Part shown: piece after piece, positions 44,650 through 59,373 of the stretch
How positions within the stretch are numbered: the stretch's first letter is position 1
How the letters are laid out: the number at the start of each line of letters is the position of its first letter
Assembly (NCBI GenBank): GCA_020736575.1
Contig: JAGPYM010000092.1
Location: forward strand, 1 to 64,000
Length of the DNA stretch: 64,000 nucleotides
From: Thelonectria olida
Taxonomy: Eukaryota > Ascomycota > Sordariomycetes > Hypocreales > Nectriaceae
Direction of reading: 5' to 3'
Made by a program: the position numbers and the translations under genes
Notes under the pieces: generated by a model
Databases searched by the model: none
Seen by the model: only the letters and a program-made list of their open reading frames with translations
Told to the model about the DNA's origin: nothing

Positions 44650-44989
44650 GAAGCACAGCTAGTTCGAAAACGGAGTCACGACTGTTTTCTCGCTCGGAAC
44701 TTGTCAAGTGGTATAAATATTAAATTGACTTAATTACTTATATTTTAACTATTTATTAGTAGATCATATCATATCTCTTCATTATTACTCTTTCTAAATT
44801 TAAATGTATGTGTAATATAACGAACTAGGACAACTCTACTATCATACATGTTATTACCCTCTTTCCACTAACTCTAAGAATATCAAGGATTTGCAATTAT
44901 AAGTATTTAACCCTTTCGAGCAACGCCACACAAATCACTTGTCGGCTGTGGACAGGTCGACTCAGAAGTGGTCTACCTGTGCCTAATAG
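44650..44989. other. Convergent 3' flanks, AT-rich
   Basis: 340 bp between the convergent ends of the membrane protein and GH47 genes; AT-rich in its middle, consistent with two terminators. No specific signal recognised. Confidence 0.45.
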
Positions 44990-46727
<1,738 letters not shown>

Positions 46728-47198
46728 GGTTTGGCTCAAGTCCTCGATGGTGTGTGGAAGAACTGAAAACTTGCCGAGGGAGCCCAAACTGTCAGAAGAC
46801 GTCTCTGTTTTATGGAGGGTGGCATGAACCTGATCTCGAGAGGCTGGACCCCTGTGAAGGTGTTCCTGTAGCCGCCGCAAAAATGTTACTAACATGCACA
46901 ACCAACCAACAGCCCCGAATATGGCGAATCACCAAGCGACGCTAAGTTGCCTATGCCTTTTTACCCCCGTCATGAAACGCATCCTGGGCCAAAAACATTA
47001 TTCGCACCCATCTAGGCTATGCTGGTTGTGTTAGTTGTGTTGGTTGCGTCTTTCAAATTAAGCACGCGATCCATGGTTGAGCTTGAGGGGGCGGGTATGC
47101 CTTGCCCGGCAAAAGGAGGAGTGATGTCTCTCCTTCTCGCGGATTGTCTGAGATCACTTCTTCGCCTGCAAATCTTGTCTTGAATCGCAAGAATCAAG
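46728..47198. promoter_or_regulatory. Divergent promoter: GH47 / protease-like gene
   Basis: 471 bp between the divergent start codons at 46727 (-) and 47199 (+). It must serve both genes. No specific motif recognised. Confidence 0.5.
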
Positions 47199-48853
47199 AT
47201 GCATCGGCTCCTCTTATTACTGCTGGCCATTCCAGTGAGATGTGCCTCGCCGTATGATCTGGAGAGGGCCCCCCCGATCCGCGATGTCCAAGTCATTCCA
47301 GAAGTGGACGACTCGTTCATCAAAAGAATCCCGGCAAGGATTGGATCTCCCGAGCAGGATATTGTCATCATGCCTTGGGCGTGCGTTGCCAACCTTCCGA
47401 CTGACAGCTACAGCCTGCTGACTGAGACAGAGAGCTGAACAACACCTACATATATGATGACCAAGCGTACTGTGACAAGACTGTCATCTGGAACGACCGC
47501 ATCTGCAGGATACGAAGGGGTGGGCTGTACGAGGAGACCGAACCCGATACCTTCCAGAAAGCCAGCGACGTCGGGGATGCTGGCGGCTCGACGAACGAGG
47601 CCACCTTCCAGGGCTCAGAGGTGGACATCAAGAAGCTCGTTTCGACAAGTCTCGGCGGAACCGACAACCTCACAGTCGAGGGGTCGTGGTCCCTGGAGGA
47701 GTTTCCGATCGGAATACCACGCCTCAAGTGGGACGCTGGCTACACGCTGCTCCATCCCCTCGGCCTGGGCTCCAACTCGACGTACCTGAACGCTCTCCGG
47801 GCTGCCGAGAAGGTCAGCTCGAGAGTATGGTCAATCTTCTGGGGCAGGATGTGGGTGAAGGATCCCATTGACGGGTCGCTGGTGCTCGGCGGGTATGACG
47901 AGGAGAAGGTCATCGGGAAGAACTACACCGCACCGCTTGTGTACGACGACTACACGGGCACCGGAGGCTGCTGGACGGGCATGAAAGTCACCGTGTCGGA
48001 CATTAGGGTTAACTTCCGCGATGGCTCCGACAAGAGCATCTTCCCTTCCAACACTGCCCTGCCGTGCTGTCTCGTCCCGCAGCGACAACTCCTGCTTGAG
48101 GCGCCGGGCTCATACGTTGACAAGTTTGAGCAAGAGACTGGATTCAACCACACCGACACATCGTATGGCATTCACTGGTCTGCGCGCCTCTTCGGCGCCG
48201 ATAAGGTGTAAGTCCACTCGTCAATCCACCGAGGCGGCGGCGAGGCCCAGCTAATCCTAGTTAGATTCGACGGCGACATCACCTTTCATCTCAACTCAGG
48301 CCTGCAGGTCCGAGTGCCAAACGATCAGTACATCGTGCCTTTTGTCGACATTGACCGGAACGGCTCCCGCATCACCAAGCCAAACGTGCGAGAGCTTCTC
48401 ATGAGCGCCGTGGGCAGCCAGCCAGCCACCCTTGGACGCTATTTTCTCACTGCAGAATATCTCATGGTGAACCACGACGCAGGCACTTTCACCCTGTGGC
48501 AGGCCAATCCATCAAATAGCAACAAGCTTGTCCGAGTGTTCAGCGAAGAAACTGCTGAGAAGTGCGGCGGAGAGGCCAGCGGTGTGGTCCAGCCTTCAGC
48601 CACTACGGCGCCAGAAGAGGGACAAGAGTCAGACAAGGCAGAGACGACTCAGGAGCCTGAAGCATCATCATCTCCTTCTGGAGCTGTTATTGGCGGTGCT
48701 GTCGCCGGTGCTGTTGTTGGGATGGCCCTCATCGGTCTTGGGATCTTCTATTTCCTTCGTGGGAGGAGAAATGCCGCGCCGGCTGCTGTAACCACGGTCG
48801 CTGCGAGGATGCCGGACGGGAAGTATAGTTACCCTCTCTCCTACGGGACGTAA
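47199..48853 (+). CDS. Aspartic-protease (A1)-like type I membrane protein
   Basis: Three exons, 47199-47380, 47431-48207 and 48265-48853, join to 515 aa; introns are 50 nt (GTGCGT ... GAGACAG) and 57 nt (GTAAGT ... GTTAG). A signal peptide (MHRLLLLLLAIPVRC) precedes a pepsin-like fold (GLGSNSTYLNAL, IDGSLVLGGYDEEKVIG). Near the C-terminus a Ser/Thr/Glu-rich stalk leads to one membrane helix (VIGGAVAGAVVGMALIGLGI) and a short basic tail. The first catalytic DTGS is replaced by AELNNTYIYDD after IVIMPW, and the second DSG/DTG is not visible (LPCCLVPQR in its region). I therefore infer a catalytically inactive relative, a group common in ascomycetes, possibly a wall or surface protein. Confidence 0.8.
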
Positions 48854-49524
48854 GAGATACAGGGATCTCATCCTATGCCACCGGAGATGCAAGGGCAGTC
48901 TCATTTTGTGTATGAAATGGACGGGACTGCGGGTGTTACTAGCCAAGGGCAGATGATTGAACGATAAGATACATATAGAAACCTACGAATGTATAATGGG
49001 TAAGCAGTCAAGCTACATAACGGGACGACGAAATAACTCCAATATGTTGATATTTTAATAACTATTTCAAATAAGCAAGTTATTGCCTAGACACGAGTAA
49101 GAATCCCATATCCCTGCGTCGGAATCACATAACTAACATCAGGATCGGTGTCTACTGGCTAGTCTTTTATGGAGATGGGGAATGGATCTCTCCCATCATT
49201 GGCGATCAGCTTATCTGAAACCACCATGTTGGGATCTCCGAGCGACGAGATCTTCACCAGATTGAGGACGAGGAGGCTGAGAAGAAAACTCTACCAGACT
49301 GGCTCCAAAGCCCTCTTCTTTGCTCAGTGTGAAGATAAAGACGAAACTTAGGTTCCTCTCGTCCAGAAGGCTTATGCCTAGGCTCCCGGAAGTTATGCAT
49401 CGCTTGAACGTGACTGGGGAAAAGGCCTGGGAGATCTACCAGGGAACGTTCCGACACAAGTCTTATCCTCTGGCATCCACGATACTCAACGCCGGTTCTA
49501 AGGGGGACTTTAATACTACCTACA
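48854..49524. other. Intergenic between convergent genes
   Basis: About 670 bp, no supported gene. Contains the 3' flanks of the protease-like gene and of the HET pseudogene. Confidence 0.4.
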
Positions 49525-51152
49525 CTACTTAATCTCGATCCGGGGCATTTTTCTTTTGTGCTCAACCTCCCCATACATGAGTCCATCGACGTAACATTCA
49601 CTGATTTAGGTAAACCGCGAATCAGAGCGACGCAATAGAAAGGGAGTCCAGCCTTGATGCAAAACATACACCTTATCTTCGACAGATACTTCGTTCCTGC
49701 CTAGCCCAATATACTCAGTATTGGTAACGAACAGGCTATTTCCCTTGGACATTAGCCCGATCCACCGGATCAGTTCGTCAAGCCGTTCGACGAACGCAGC
49801 ATCCATGTTAACCCCCGCTCTCTCCTCCGGGATCGCATACCTGGTGCGTATCAACTCCTCGGCGCGGATAGCAACGTCCCCAAACCAGATAGCACCCAGC
49901 CTCGTCCCGTTATTCGTCTCCTCCCCAACCTCTCAGCAACCTCCGAGGTCTCGATGAGGCTGATCCAGAACTCACCGATGCGGGACCAGTCCACAGGCTT
50001 GTCGAGCATATCGGCGGCAAGCGTTCGAAGCACCATGGCCCTTCGATCTCGGCACTCGTTGTCGCTCGCCCCGCCGTGGGTCCCGGCAAGTCTCCAGGCC
50101 GCACGGCGGCTGACCGAGGTGACCTCGCGAACGGTGCCAATTTCCATGCCCGAGACTGTGAGGACTGTATGCTGGGAAAAAGCGTGCCGGAGCTTGTTAA
50201 AGCGGTTTGAGAAAGCCTGGTCCCAAGATGCGCGGCCTCCTTCGCTATCGCCTCTATCGCTATGGATCTCGGTTACTTTGTGAAAGGACTCGAGTGGTAA
50301 CGTTGTCGTGCTGCAGCAGATGGCGACCTTCGGCGCAGTGGCGAGCTCTTGTAGGGTTCACATGCGCGTTGCCCAGGTTGATTCGGAGACATACCTCAAC
50401 ATCACGTACATGTGCTCCACGTAGAGTTCCTTGAAGGCCTCTGCCGTGGGTGGAATACGATATCGGGACAGTCTGGACAGAATGTTCCTGCGCCCGGTTC
50501 CCCAAAAGGGCGGCAATTCGTAGCGGTCGTAGTGCACTTCTGCGTCCGCGTCTTTCAACAGAAAGAGGAGGCAAGCCAGATGAAAGCAGTAATCAAGTGT
50601 CATTGGGTCTTGTCAAAAGTCGTTGGCATATTCCCGGAGCAGTTCCTTGTTGTCACGATCGCGGGACAGGAATCGAAGGGGACGAGGCCGGTTGGTGTAG
50701 CAGTCTCCTAGCCATACCAAACCTTCGCGACAAACCGAATACGTAGTCGCCATCATTTTCACTTGGGACGCCTTCTCCATCTTTGCCGACTTCGATTGGT
50801 TAATGCAGACGGCGTCAATCTACAATACCAGATCCTCTCCCACGACATGTCGACAGAGCCGCAGCAGCATGGGGTAGAGGTTCTCCCGCACGGGCAAAGG
50901 CCTGTCATTGATGGTAATGTCGCGAGTATTCTTGCCCGGTCCCCAAGTGTATGAGAGCGCTTGATAGTCTGGCTTGCTGTCGAGAGAGACGGATGAGAGA
51001 TGGCAATAGATCGGGTCACCCCACTCGTCTGCATGGAGTGTGAGAAGGCGGAACCTGTCGACGTGATGCCTCAGGAGGAACTTCTCCGTATAGAGCGGAA
51101 ATAGGGCCGTCGATGTTGGATCTACGATGGGAGCTTGGAGAACCCATAGAAG
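49525..51152 (-). pseudogene. HET-domain protein, multiply broken
   Basis: A long minus-strand reading frame encodes a recognisable heterokaryon-incompatibility protein: PDYQALSYTWGPG, IDAVCINQSKSAKMEKASQV, TLQELATAPKV, and the usual C-terminal EYIGLGRNEVSVEDKVYVLH and ECYVDGLMYGE. It is interrupted by TAG at 50820-50822 (where HET proteins have W before IDAVCINQ), TGA at 50613-50615, TGA at 50358-50360 (W before TLQE), a frameshift near 49.92 kb, and TAA at 49606-49608. The nonsense changes are G:C to A:T transitions, as RIP or deamination produces. The start is not identified; the frame opens after a stop at 51153-51155. Its product would have been a cell-death effector in allorecognition. 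Confidence 0.85.
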
Positions 51153-51427
51153 TCAGAATAGGCTTAACACACTTGCGGTGTTGATTAGGTAAGATGTTGT
51201 GTGTATGAGCATAGACTTTTTAAGTGGAATGCCGCTATTAGAGGTGGAAAGAAGAGAGAGATGGAAAAAAGCGGTAGTAGGAGTCTTTAACTGGCAATTC
51301 TATGCTGCCATGGCTGCCAAGCAACCTCGCCTCTCAGCCATAGTATGACTTACGAGATGGCTTTTCCAATTCTAGAGTATGAGGAGTAACTATTGAAACT
51401 CCACCACTTGGAGCGCCGCTACTAACA
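51153..51427. other. Flank of the retrotransposon insertion
   Basis: Balanced-composition DNA between the HET pseudogene and the left LTR. It may contain the pseudogene's lost 5' end. No gene seen. Confidence 0.4.
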
Positions 51428-51834
51428 TGTAACGATCTGGTCAATTCCTAACGAATAAGACTAGAGGGTTCTAGGTTTATATTGGCAGAGAGATTAGGGC
51501 GTTAAGGTCTAAGTAATATAGTAAGTTATTACGTCTGGTAATATGCTTAAAATAGATAAGTATAACCAAGTTATATTAAAAGCTAAAGTAGCTATATCTA
51601 TTTAATATATTAAAAGAATATATTTATATACTAGCTACTTTTATAAGTTGATTGTGGTCGACTTGAGTTAAACCGATCTAATTCGACTTATATAATTAAA
51701 TTAAATCAAACTAATCTAGTTCGATATATATATAGTGCTTTATGTTTATAAGGTAGTTTTTATAAGTTTACTAGTTCTGCTATAGCTGACCGCCTGGTCC
51801 CTTATAGGGTTATAATATGGGCTATAATATAATA
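51428..51834 (-). repeat. LTR, left copy
   Basis: 407 bp starting TGTAACGATCTGG and aligning end to end with 58967-59373. It keeps more G/C than the other copy (for example GACCGCCTGGTCCC), so it has suffered less RIP. Because the element reads on the minus strand, this is the 3' LTR. Confidence 0.9.
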
Positions 51835-53439
51835 TCTTCCCTCTATTAGTCTTATCCTTAAGATTATATAAGTAGGCTATAGTCCTATAAGTTAGTTCCC
51901 TAACTAACTTACCCTTATTTCCTTACTTTTCTAGCTAATAATATATTAAATTATATTACTAAGACTATTTTATATTTAAAAATTATAGCTAAGAGATATA
52001 GCAATCTTGCTAAAATAATTAAAAAGTTTAGTTTTAAAATATTATACTATTTTACTTATTTTAAAACTAATTGTTATCTTTATATAGTAGTAGAGGGTAA
52101 ATAGTAATATGATTTTTATATAGAGAAAAAGTATATTTAATATAATTTTAATAGTATTACTTTTTAAGTATATTTATAAAAATAAGTATTTAATTTGTTT
52201 TTTACTAATAGGTTATAATTACTTATATCTTATATAAAAAAAATTATCTAGAGGGGTAAAAGGAGTAGGCAGAGGCTAACTTATTAGAGGCTTTAGCTTG
52301 GTTATAATAGTTATATTATTAGGAAAAATATTTATAGGAGAAGGCAGTAGAAATAGTTTATTAAAGTTATAAGGATTTAAATAAGTTAGAGGAGCTAGAG
52401 TATTAGAATAAGGAGGAGTGCTATTTTATTAAAATAGGAGCTCTTTTTAAGATTTAGCTTTTAGAAGATTATAAGGTTATTAACTAGAGTGTAATTCCTT
52501 TTAAGGCTTTATTTGCTTTTAATACTTCTAGTAGAAATCTTTTAAGAGGTACTATATATAAGTAAGGTATTCTAATAGTTCTTATATATTTTTTAATATA
52601 TTATATTCTTTCTATTTAATAAGGTATTTAACTTATTTATTTTCTTTTATTATTTTAAGGATTTCTTTTACTTTATATTCTTTAGGATTTTTAATTTTAG
52701 TTTTTAGTTTATTTTCTATTTTAATTATAATTGTTCTTTTAATTAGTTTAAATAAGGAAATATAAAAAATTAAATAGTATTTTAATTTAAAGTCCAGTTT
52801 ATAATTGTTTTTTAAGATTTTTTTTAAAATTTTATAAGATTTAATATATTTATAGTTAAGTTTTTTATTTAGTCTTTTTATATTAATGTTTTTTATAGCG
52901 AGGAGTATTATATCTCCCTCTAAGAAGGTTAGTTCTTTTAATCTTTTCTAATTATAGTATTTTTTATATATTTTCTAAATAAATAAAAGTTTTATATATA
53001 TTTTTTTATATAAATTCTTAAGTTTATTTAATATAAGAATAGCTACTAGTGCAAATAGTCTATTTTTTAAATCTTTATAGGTATTAGGGGTAAATTTAAA
53101 GTTTATATAGCTTAGTATAATTTTAATACTTTTATTAATAGTTATATTATAGGCCAATTGTGCTATTAGCAGCTTCTTAACCTAATTATTTTAAATATAA
53201 TTAATATAGTAATAAAAGTATATTTTTAAAATTTAATTTATTTATTTGGTCTATCTATTAACTTATAGTTTTTAAACTATAGTTAACTTATAATTTAGTC
53301 TAATTCTTATTATAAAATATTACTAAAAGTTTAAAAAAAAGGGTGGTCCTCTATTTAAAATAATTATATTAGGTAGTTTATATATGCTAATAATATTTTA
53401 TAAAAAAATATAGGAAAATTCTTTTATATTAGTTATTTC

Positions 53440-53610
53440 TTAATATAAAATAAAATAAGAAAATTTAATAAGTCTATTAATAATAACTAGAATGCTATTA
53501 TAAGCCGTGCTTATTATAAGGTCTAGTAATAGGGGTAGTTTTATAATAAAGTTTATAGTAATTAAATTTTATAATTATTTTATAACTAGTATGGGTTATA
53601 GTTCTTTATA
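53440..53610 (-). pseudogene. Integrase core remnant
   Basis: A minus-strand frame reads, with stops, NFIIKLPLLLD then TAYNSILVIINRLIKF. This matches the Ty3/gypsy integrase core (DFI..LP ... YDSILV..DRLTK) with the catalytic Asp positions changed to Asn by G-to-A. Inactive. Confidence 0.85.
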
Positions 53611-55004
53611 AGGTTTGTATTATTATGCCTTTATTTTATTGCAAATAAGGTATTATTTAATAGTTTTCTTAATTATTTTTTTAACTTTAGGAAATAAAAA
53701 TATTATTTTAACTTATTTAAGGGTTTTATTAATTTTTTAGTATTTATAAAGTGGGTATTTATAAATTTTCTATATAAGTTCCTCTTATAAGTGTTTTAAT
53801 ACTTATTATTTATTTGTTTTTTTATTATTTAGTAGTTATTTATTATATTTTAAAATCTATTTAAGTAGTAGATTTCCCTATTTTATTATATATATTATTA
53901 TAAGGGTTTTACTAATAGGGGTTCTTTCTATTATCCTTAGGGTGAGTTTTTTATTCTTTAGATACTAGTTATAATAGAGGTAGTTATTTAGTTTAGCTCC
54001 TTCCTATTAGAAATTCTTATTAAAGAAATTTTAAAATTATAAGTTGTTTTATTTTTTATAATATTTAATAGTTTAATAATAGTATTTAATAAATTTATTT
54101 TATACTTTCTAGAGTAGGTAGATTATTCCTTAATAGGTAATTATTCCTAATATTAAGTTAACCTAGTCTGCTTGTTTAATAATAAGTTATTTAAGCTTAT
54201 TTTTAATAATTAACTATTAAATATATTCCTTCTATTATTCTATTAAGTATTTAGGGATATATTGGGCGATAGTAGCTGTAATATATTTTTATAAAAAATG
54301 TCCTTTAGGTATAAAGTAAAGGAGTTGTTTTTTAATTTTAACCTTACTTATATTAAAATTGGGTTATTAGCTAATAGTATTAGCTTTACTATTTTTTAAT
54401 CCTTTTTTATATTTAATAATATAGTTAAATTCTAAAAGGTATTTAGCATATTTAAGTTATTATTTATTAAGTTTTTATATTATAATAAAGTGTGCTATAT
54501 TCTTATAATTTATATATATTATAACCTAATAGTAACTTTTAAAAAGGTAGTATTTAAACTTTTTAAAAGCTTAAACTATTATAAGAAATTCTTTATTATA
54601 AATAGGGTAGTTAAGTTCTACTTTATATAATTTATATAAGTAGAATATAATTAAATATAACTTTCTATTATTATTATATTATCCGATTTAGGCTTTTAAA
54701 GTAAAGTTTAAAAAGTCCGTTTTAAGCTTAATAGGTTATATAGGGTTAAATATTTTAAGTATTAATTTACTAAAGATAAGGTCCTTAACTTTATTAAAAG
54801 CGTTCTAGATATTAGGTTTCCAGACGAATTGTTAATCTTTTTTTATTAGTTTAGTAAGGGGTGTAGCTACTCTTTTAAAATTCTTAAGAAACTTGTAGTA
54901 ATAGTTTGCAAATTTTAGGAAGGCTTGTACTTTTTTAACTATTATTAGTATTAGCTAATTTTTTATAATTAAGATCTTTCTTTTATTTATTTTAATTTCT
55001 CCTA

Positions 55005-55395
55005 GTAAGATTTTATAGCTTAGGAATGTAACTTCCTATCTATAAAACTTGCTTTTAGTAGGTTTAATTAAGAGCTTAGTATTTTATTATACTTATAGTA
55101 CCTTATAAATGTGTTCTATATGTTTATTCTTATTATTTAAGAAGATTAAAATATTATTTAAATAATATATTATAAATATATTTAGGTATTTTTATAATAT
55201 ATAGTTAATTATTTATTAGAATATTATAAGTATATTAGTAAGACTAAAAGGTATAATAAGGTATTTATAAAGTTTAAATTTTATTCTAAATGCAGTTTTC
55301 TATTTATATCCTTTTTTAATATGGATTAGGTTATAGGCTCCCTTTAAATTAAATATAGTAAAAATCTTTTTACCTTATAAGCAATCCTTTAGTTT
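55005..55395 (-). pseudogene. Reverse transcriptase remnant
   Basis: A minus-strand frame reads IFTIFNLKGAYNLIHI, KTAFRIKFKLYKY (with a stop where Trp is usual), IIPFSLTN, YYLNNILIF and, further on, KLLIKPTKSKF. These are the Ty3/gypsy RT blocks in order. The catalytic Y-x-D-D is seen as YLNN (55150-55167) and the first catalytic Asp is Asn. Stops replace several tryptophans. Inactive. Confidence 0.93.
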
Positions 55396-58300
55396 GCTAA
55401 TTAAAAGTAGGGGTGTATGATTTTTAATTATAATATTATTTAACTTTTAATAATTTATAATAAGTTAGAGTTTATTTAAATATAGTTTTAAAATAAATAT
55501 AATTAGGTAGCCGGTAGATAATTTAGAAATTCTAATATATTCTTTTTTTAATATATTTTTAAGGTATTTTTTAAGTGTTTGTAGTTATATTTTATTAAGG
55601 TTGTAAATCTTATAAAATATAGTGTTTATTCTATTTTTTAGTTAAATTTTATAATTCAATTAGCTGTGTTTTAATAGTTTTATTTTTAGTTTTTTAATAA
55701 ATAGTTTTTTATAAATTTAGTATTATATTAGTATATTCTAAAGTCTATTATTAGATAATGCTTTCTATTTTTTAAAGTTTTTATTTATTTAAGTGAATGT
55801 CTTTCTAAGGAATGCAATTATTTATTATTATTATTACACTTGCTTATTTTTTTATTTATATTATATTTCTTTTAGAGGTTGTGCTTTTTCTATAAGTTGG
55901 GGAGTGTTTTTATTATTTCTCTATTATACTTTTTCATCCTTTTTAATAGAAGTTTAAAATCTCTTATTATCTATTAAGTTATTACTTATATTACTAGCTA
56001 TATTATTTTAAAAAGTTTATATCTAGCTAGTATGCTAGTTAATATGGGGGTTAAATTAATATAATTATAAATAACCTAAGAGTAAGTTATAACTTTCTAG
56101 GGGTATTATATTAAAACTAATTCTTTAGTTCTTTCTTTTAATAAATACCTTAAGGTAATTAACCTTTTTAATAATTATTTCGCCTTTATAATTAAATGGG
56201 GTTCCTTTAATATTATATACTAGATAGGGTTTATCCTTTTCTTTTTATAGCAGCTAGAAATTATTTACTACCTTCAGATTAATAGTATTTATCTTAGCTT
56301 TACTATTTACTATAGTATATAATTATTTTCCTTTAATTTATACTTATAGTAAAAGCCTAGCTTGCTTTTATATAAGTATTTATATTATATATAGAGCCTT
56401 TTTAGGAAGTTTTATAAATTCCTCCTACTCTGGCCGGTCTTATAGCTCTATTATAGGCAGTGTTTATTATTTTTTGCTTTTTAGTATACCTTTTTAACCT
56501 ATTATCCTACTATTTTATTCCTTAAGGTGGGTATATTATATAGTTATATTAGTTATTTTAAGTGCTTAATATACTATTATATGATTTTTTTATATTTATA
56601 TACCTTACACTTTATAAAATAGCATTTTATTATATTATATATTCTATTTATATATTTAGTTAGGAAGATATAAGTATAGTTTATAAGGATAGCTATATTA
56701 AAATGCTTTAACTATGTAATATTTTATTATTTTTAAAAGTTTCTAGCTTAATACTATCTTATTACTATATAAGTTTCTAATTATATAAAATAGCAGTTAT
56801 TTTTAACCTTATAGTATAAGTGGTATATGTATTTTATATTATAATATAAGATTTATAAAATTATTAGATAGTTTATATATTATAAGTTTATAATTAGCAT
56901 ATTGTCCTTATATACTTTATAATCTTTATAAGTTTTATAAGCTATTTAATAGTTAATATTATATATATAAAATTCTTTAATATTAATATTTTATCTTTAG
57001 ATAATTTTATTATAAATTTAATATTATTACTCTACTAGTTTTTTAGCTTTATTTAAGCTAGTATTATCTATTAAACTATTATCTTTTTTTAAGACTTCTC
57101 CTTCTTCCTTTAGTTTTTAAAATTATACTTATTATATAGAGATGCTATTAGTAAGCGAGTTTAGGAATATATACTATATATTAACTAGTAGTTCTAGTTC
57201 TTAGGCTTATTTTAAGTCTAAAACTATTAAAAAGGGTTCTAGTATATTATTTCCTATTTAAATTATAAGTTCTTTTTTTATAAGTTAAATAAAGTCTTAA
57301 TCTGCTAGGCTTAACCCTAGGGCTTTAATACTTACTTAAGTTATATAGTTATTTTATTAGGGTTGTATTAAGTAATTATATGCCTTAATAGTTTATTATC
57401 TTTCTTTATTATAAATAAGGTTACTTCCTTCTAGGCTTAATATTTTTCCCTTATATACTATTATAAGAGTTTTTAAGTTATTTTTCCTTAGGGTAATTCT
57501 TATAAATAGGATAGGTATCTATTTTATAAACTTTATAGGGTTAAATACATCTTATCTATTTTTAAGCCTTTTATTATATTACGCAAGGTGTAATTAAAAA
57601 ACTTATTTTTAGTTTAAAGTATAAATTTATTTTTTTATAGCTTAAAGGATAGGGTAATTAATAATATTAAGATCCTTTTTATTATAATATAAGTTGTTAC
57701 TAGTAAGGATAACTTTATTTAAAGAGCTAGATTCTAATTAATTATAACTACTTTATATTATTACTAGTATCTTTCTATATTCCTATTTATTAATATTACC
57801 TAGGTATTTCTTACCTTTAGGAATAGGTTTAAACTTCTAGTTAGTCTTATTAGGGTTTTAATATTTACTTTTAATATATTCCCTTTTTTTATAATTCTAG
57901 TAGAGAACTTACAAATAATCGCATTTAATAGTACTAAATTCTATTAGGCTTAAATCCATACTATAAAAAGTATTTCCTTATTACTATCTTCCTTAATTAA
58001 TATTATATTAGGGTTACTTATTTTAGTTATTATTTCTAATAGTTAGGTTTTACTTCTTATATTATAAGAATTATCTATTATTAATTTTAATAGCTTATCT
58101 AATATATTTAATAAGGGTTATTAGTTTTTTATCTTTATATAGCTCTTTTTAAACTGTCCGTTTTAATTTATTAAAGAAGAGTAATATAAGGGCGTCTTAT
58201 CCTTAATAGGATAATTTAACTGCCAGTTAGGTAAATAAGGTTCTATAGTCTAATACTAATTTAAGTTATTTAAGTAACTTAATTTAGTTTTTAGCTTTAG

Positions 58301-58966
58301 ACTTTTTATTAATTGTTTTAAAAGCTTATTTAAGTTCTTATTTAAAGATAGTATAACTTTTATAAATATATTAAGTGCGTTTATCTTATTTAATAGTTTA
58401 CTTATTATTATAATTTCTTATAATAGGTTTAAATTATAGTCCTATATTACTAGTAAGTCGTCCGGCTATATAATAGACTTTAGGAAAGTTATTATAAAAT
58501 TAAGTGGGGTAGTATAAGAAGAATATATTTATATTAGTAATAAATATCTAGAGGTTATATATATTACTATTAAACTTTTTAAGTGCAGTAGGTTTAAAGA
58601 TTTCTCTAGGGTTATATCTAGTAGTAGTAGTAGTAATAAGGTTATTAAAATTATTAGTTTAGTTTTACTATAAGGCTTGTTAGTCTTACTAGATCGTAAG
58701 GATCCTAATAATCTTATTTTATATTACTTTAATTTCTATATTAAGGGTGCAGACTTCACTTTTATACTAAACTTATATTTTATATATATTAAATTAGAGT
58801 TATTTGCAGTTATTATTAGATATTATACTTTAACTTTCTATTTTAATATCTATAGGAGGAGTAATATAAGCTATATTATTGCCTTACTAGTACTAGGTGG
58901 CTATAGTAATAATTTTTAATATTACTTAGGGTAATATAATAACCTTTTAAATAAGAGCTTTTAATA

Positions 58967-59373
58967 TATAATAATTTAGTTGATTTCTAATAAATAAAAC
59001 TAAAGGGTTTTAAGTTTATATTAGTAGAGAGATTAGGGTATTAAGGTCTAAGTAATATAATAGGTTATTATATCTAGTAATATACTTAAAATAGATAAGT
59101 GTAATTAAATTATATTAAAAGCTAAAGTAGCTATATCTATTTAATATACTAAAAGAATATATTTATATACTAGCTACTTTTATAAGTTAATTATAATTAA
59201 TTTAAGTCGAACTAATCTAATTTAACTTATATAATTAAATTAAATTAAACTAATCTAGTTTAATATATATATAGTACTTTATATTTATAGGGTAGTTTTT
59301 ATAAGTCTACTAGTTCTACTATGGCTAACCGCCTAGTCCCCTATAGGGTTATAATATAGGCTGTAATATAACA
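58967..59373 (-). repeat. LTR, right copy
   Basis: 407 bp aligning with 51428-51834 and ending TATAACA. Most differences are C-to-T or G-to-A relative to the left copy. This is the 5' LTR of the minus-strand element. Confidence 0.9.

Larger units (their letters stand above)
51428..59373 (-). mobile_element. RIP-degraded Ty3/gypsy LTR retrotransposon
   Basis: About 7.95 kb, bounded by two 407-bp LTRs. On the minus strand reverse transcriptase (about 55.0-55.4 kb) comes before integrase (about 53.4-53.6 kb), the order of Ty3/gypsy and not copia elements. All coding sequence is full of stops and of D-to-N and W-to-stop changes, the expected effect of RIP. Gag should lie toward 57-58.9 kb but is unreadable. 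No clear target-site duplication is seen (TAACA on the left, GTTAA on the right), and the sequence just left of 51428 shares a little similarity with that left of 58967, so the ends may be a few bases off. The element cannot move by itself. Confidence 0.9.

Noticed and set aside
58677..58919. 80-codon open frame on the plus strand within the retroelement
   Set aside because: Lies on the strand opposite to pol and consists mainly of A/T-driven residues; no gag feature recognised.
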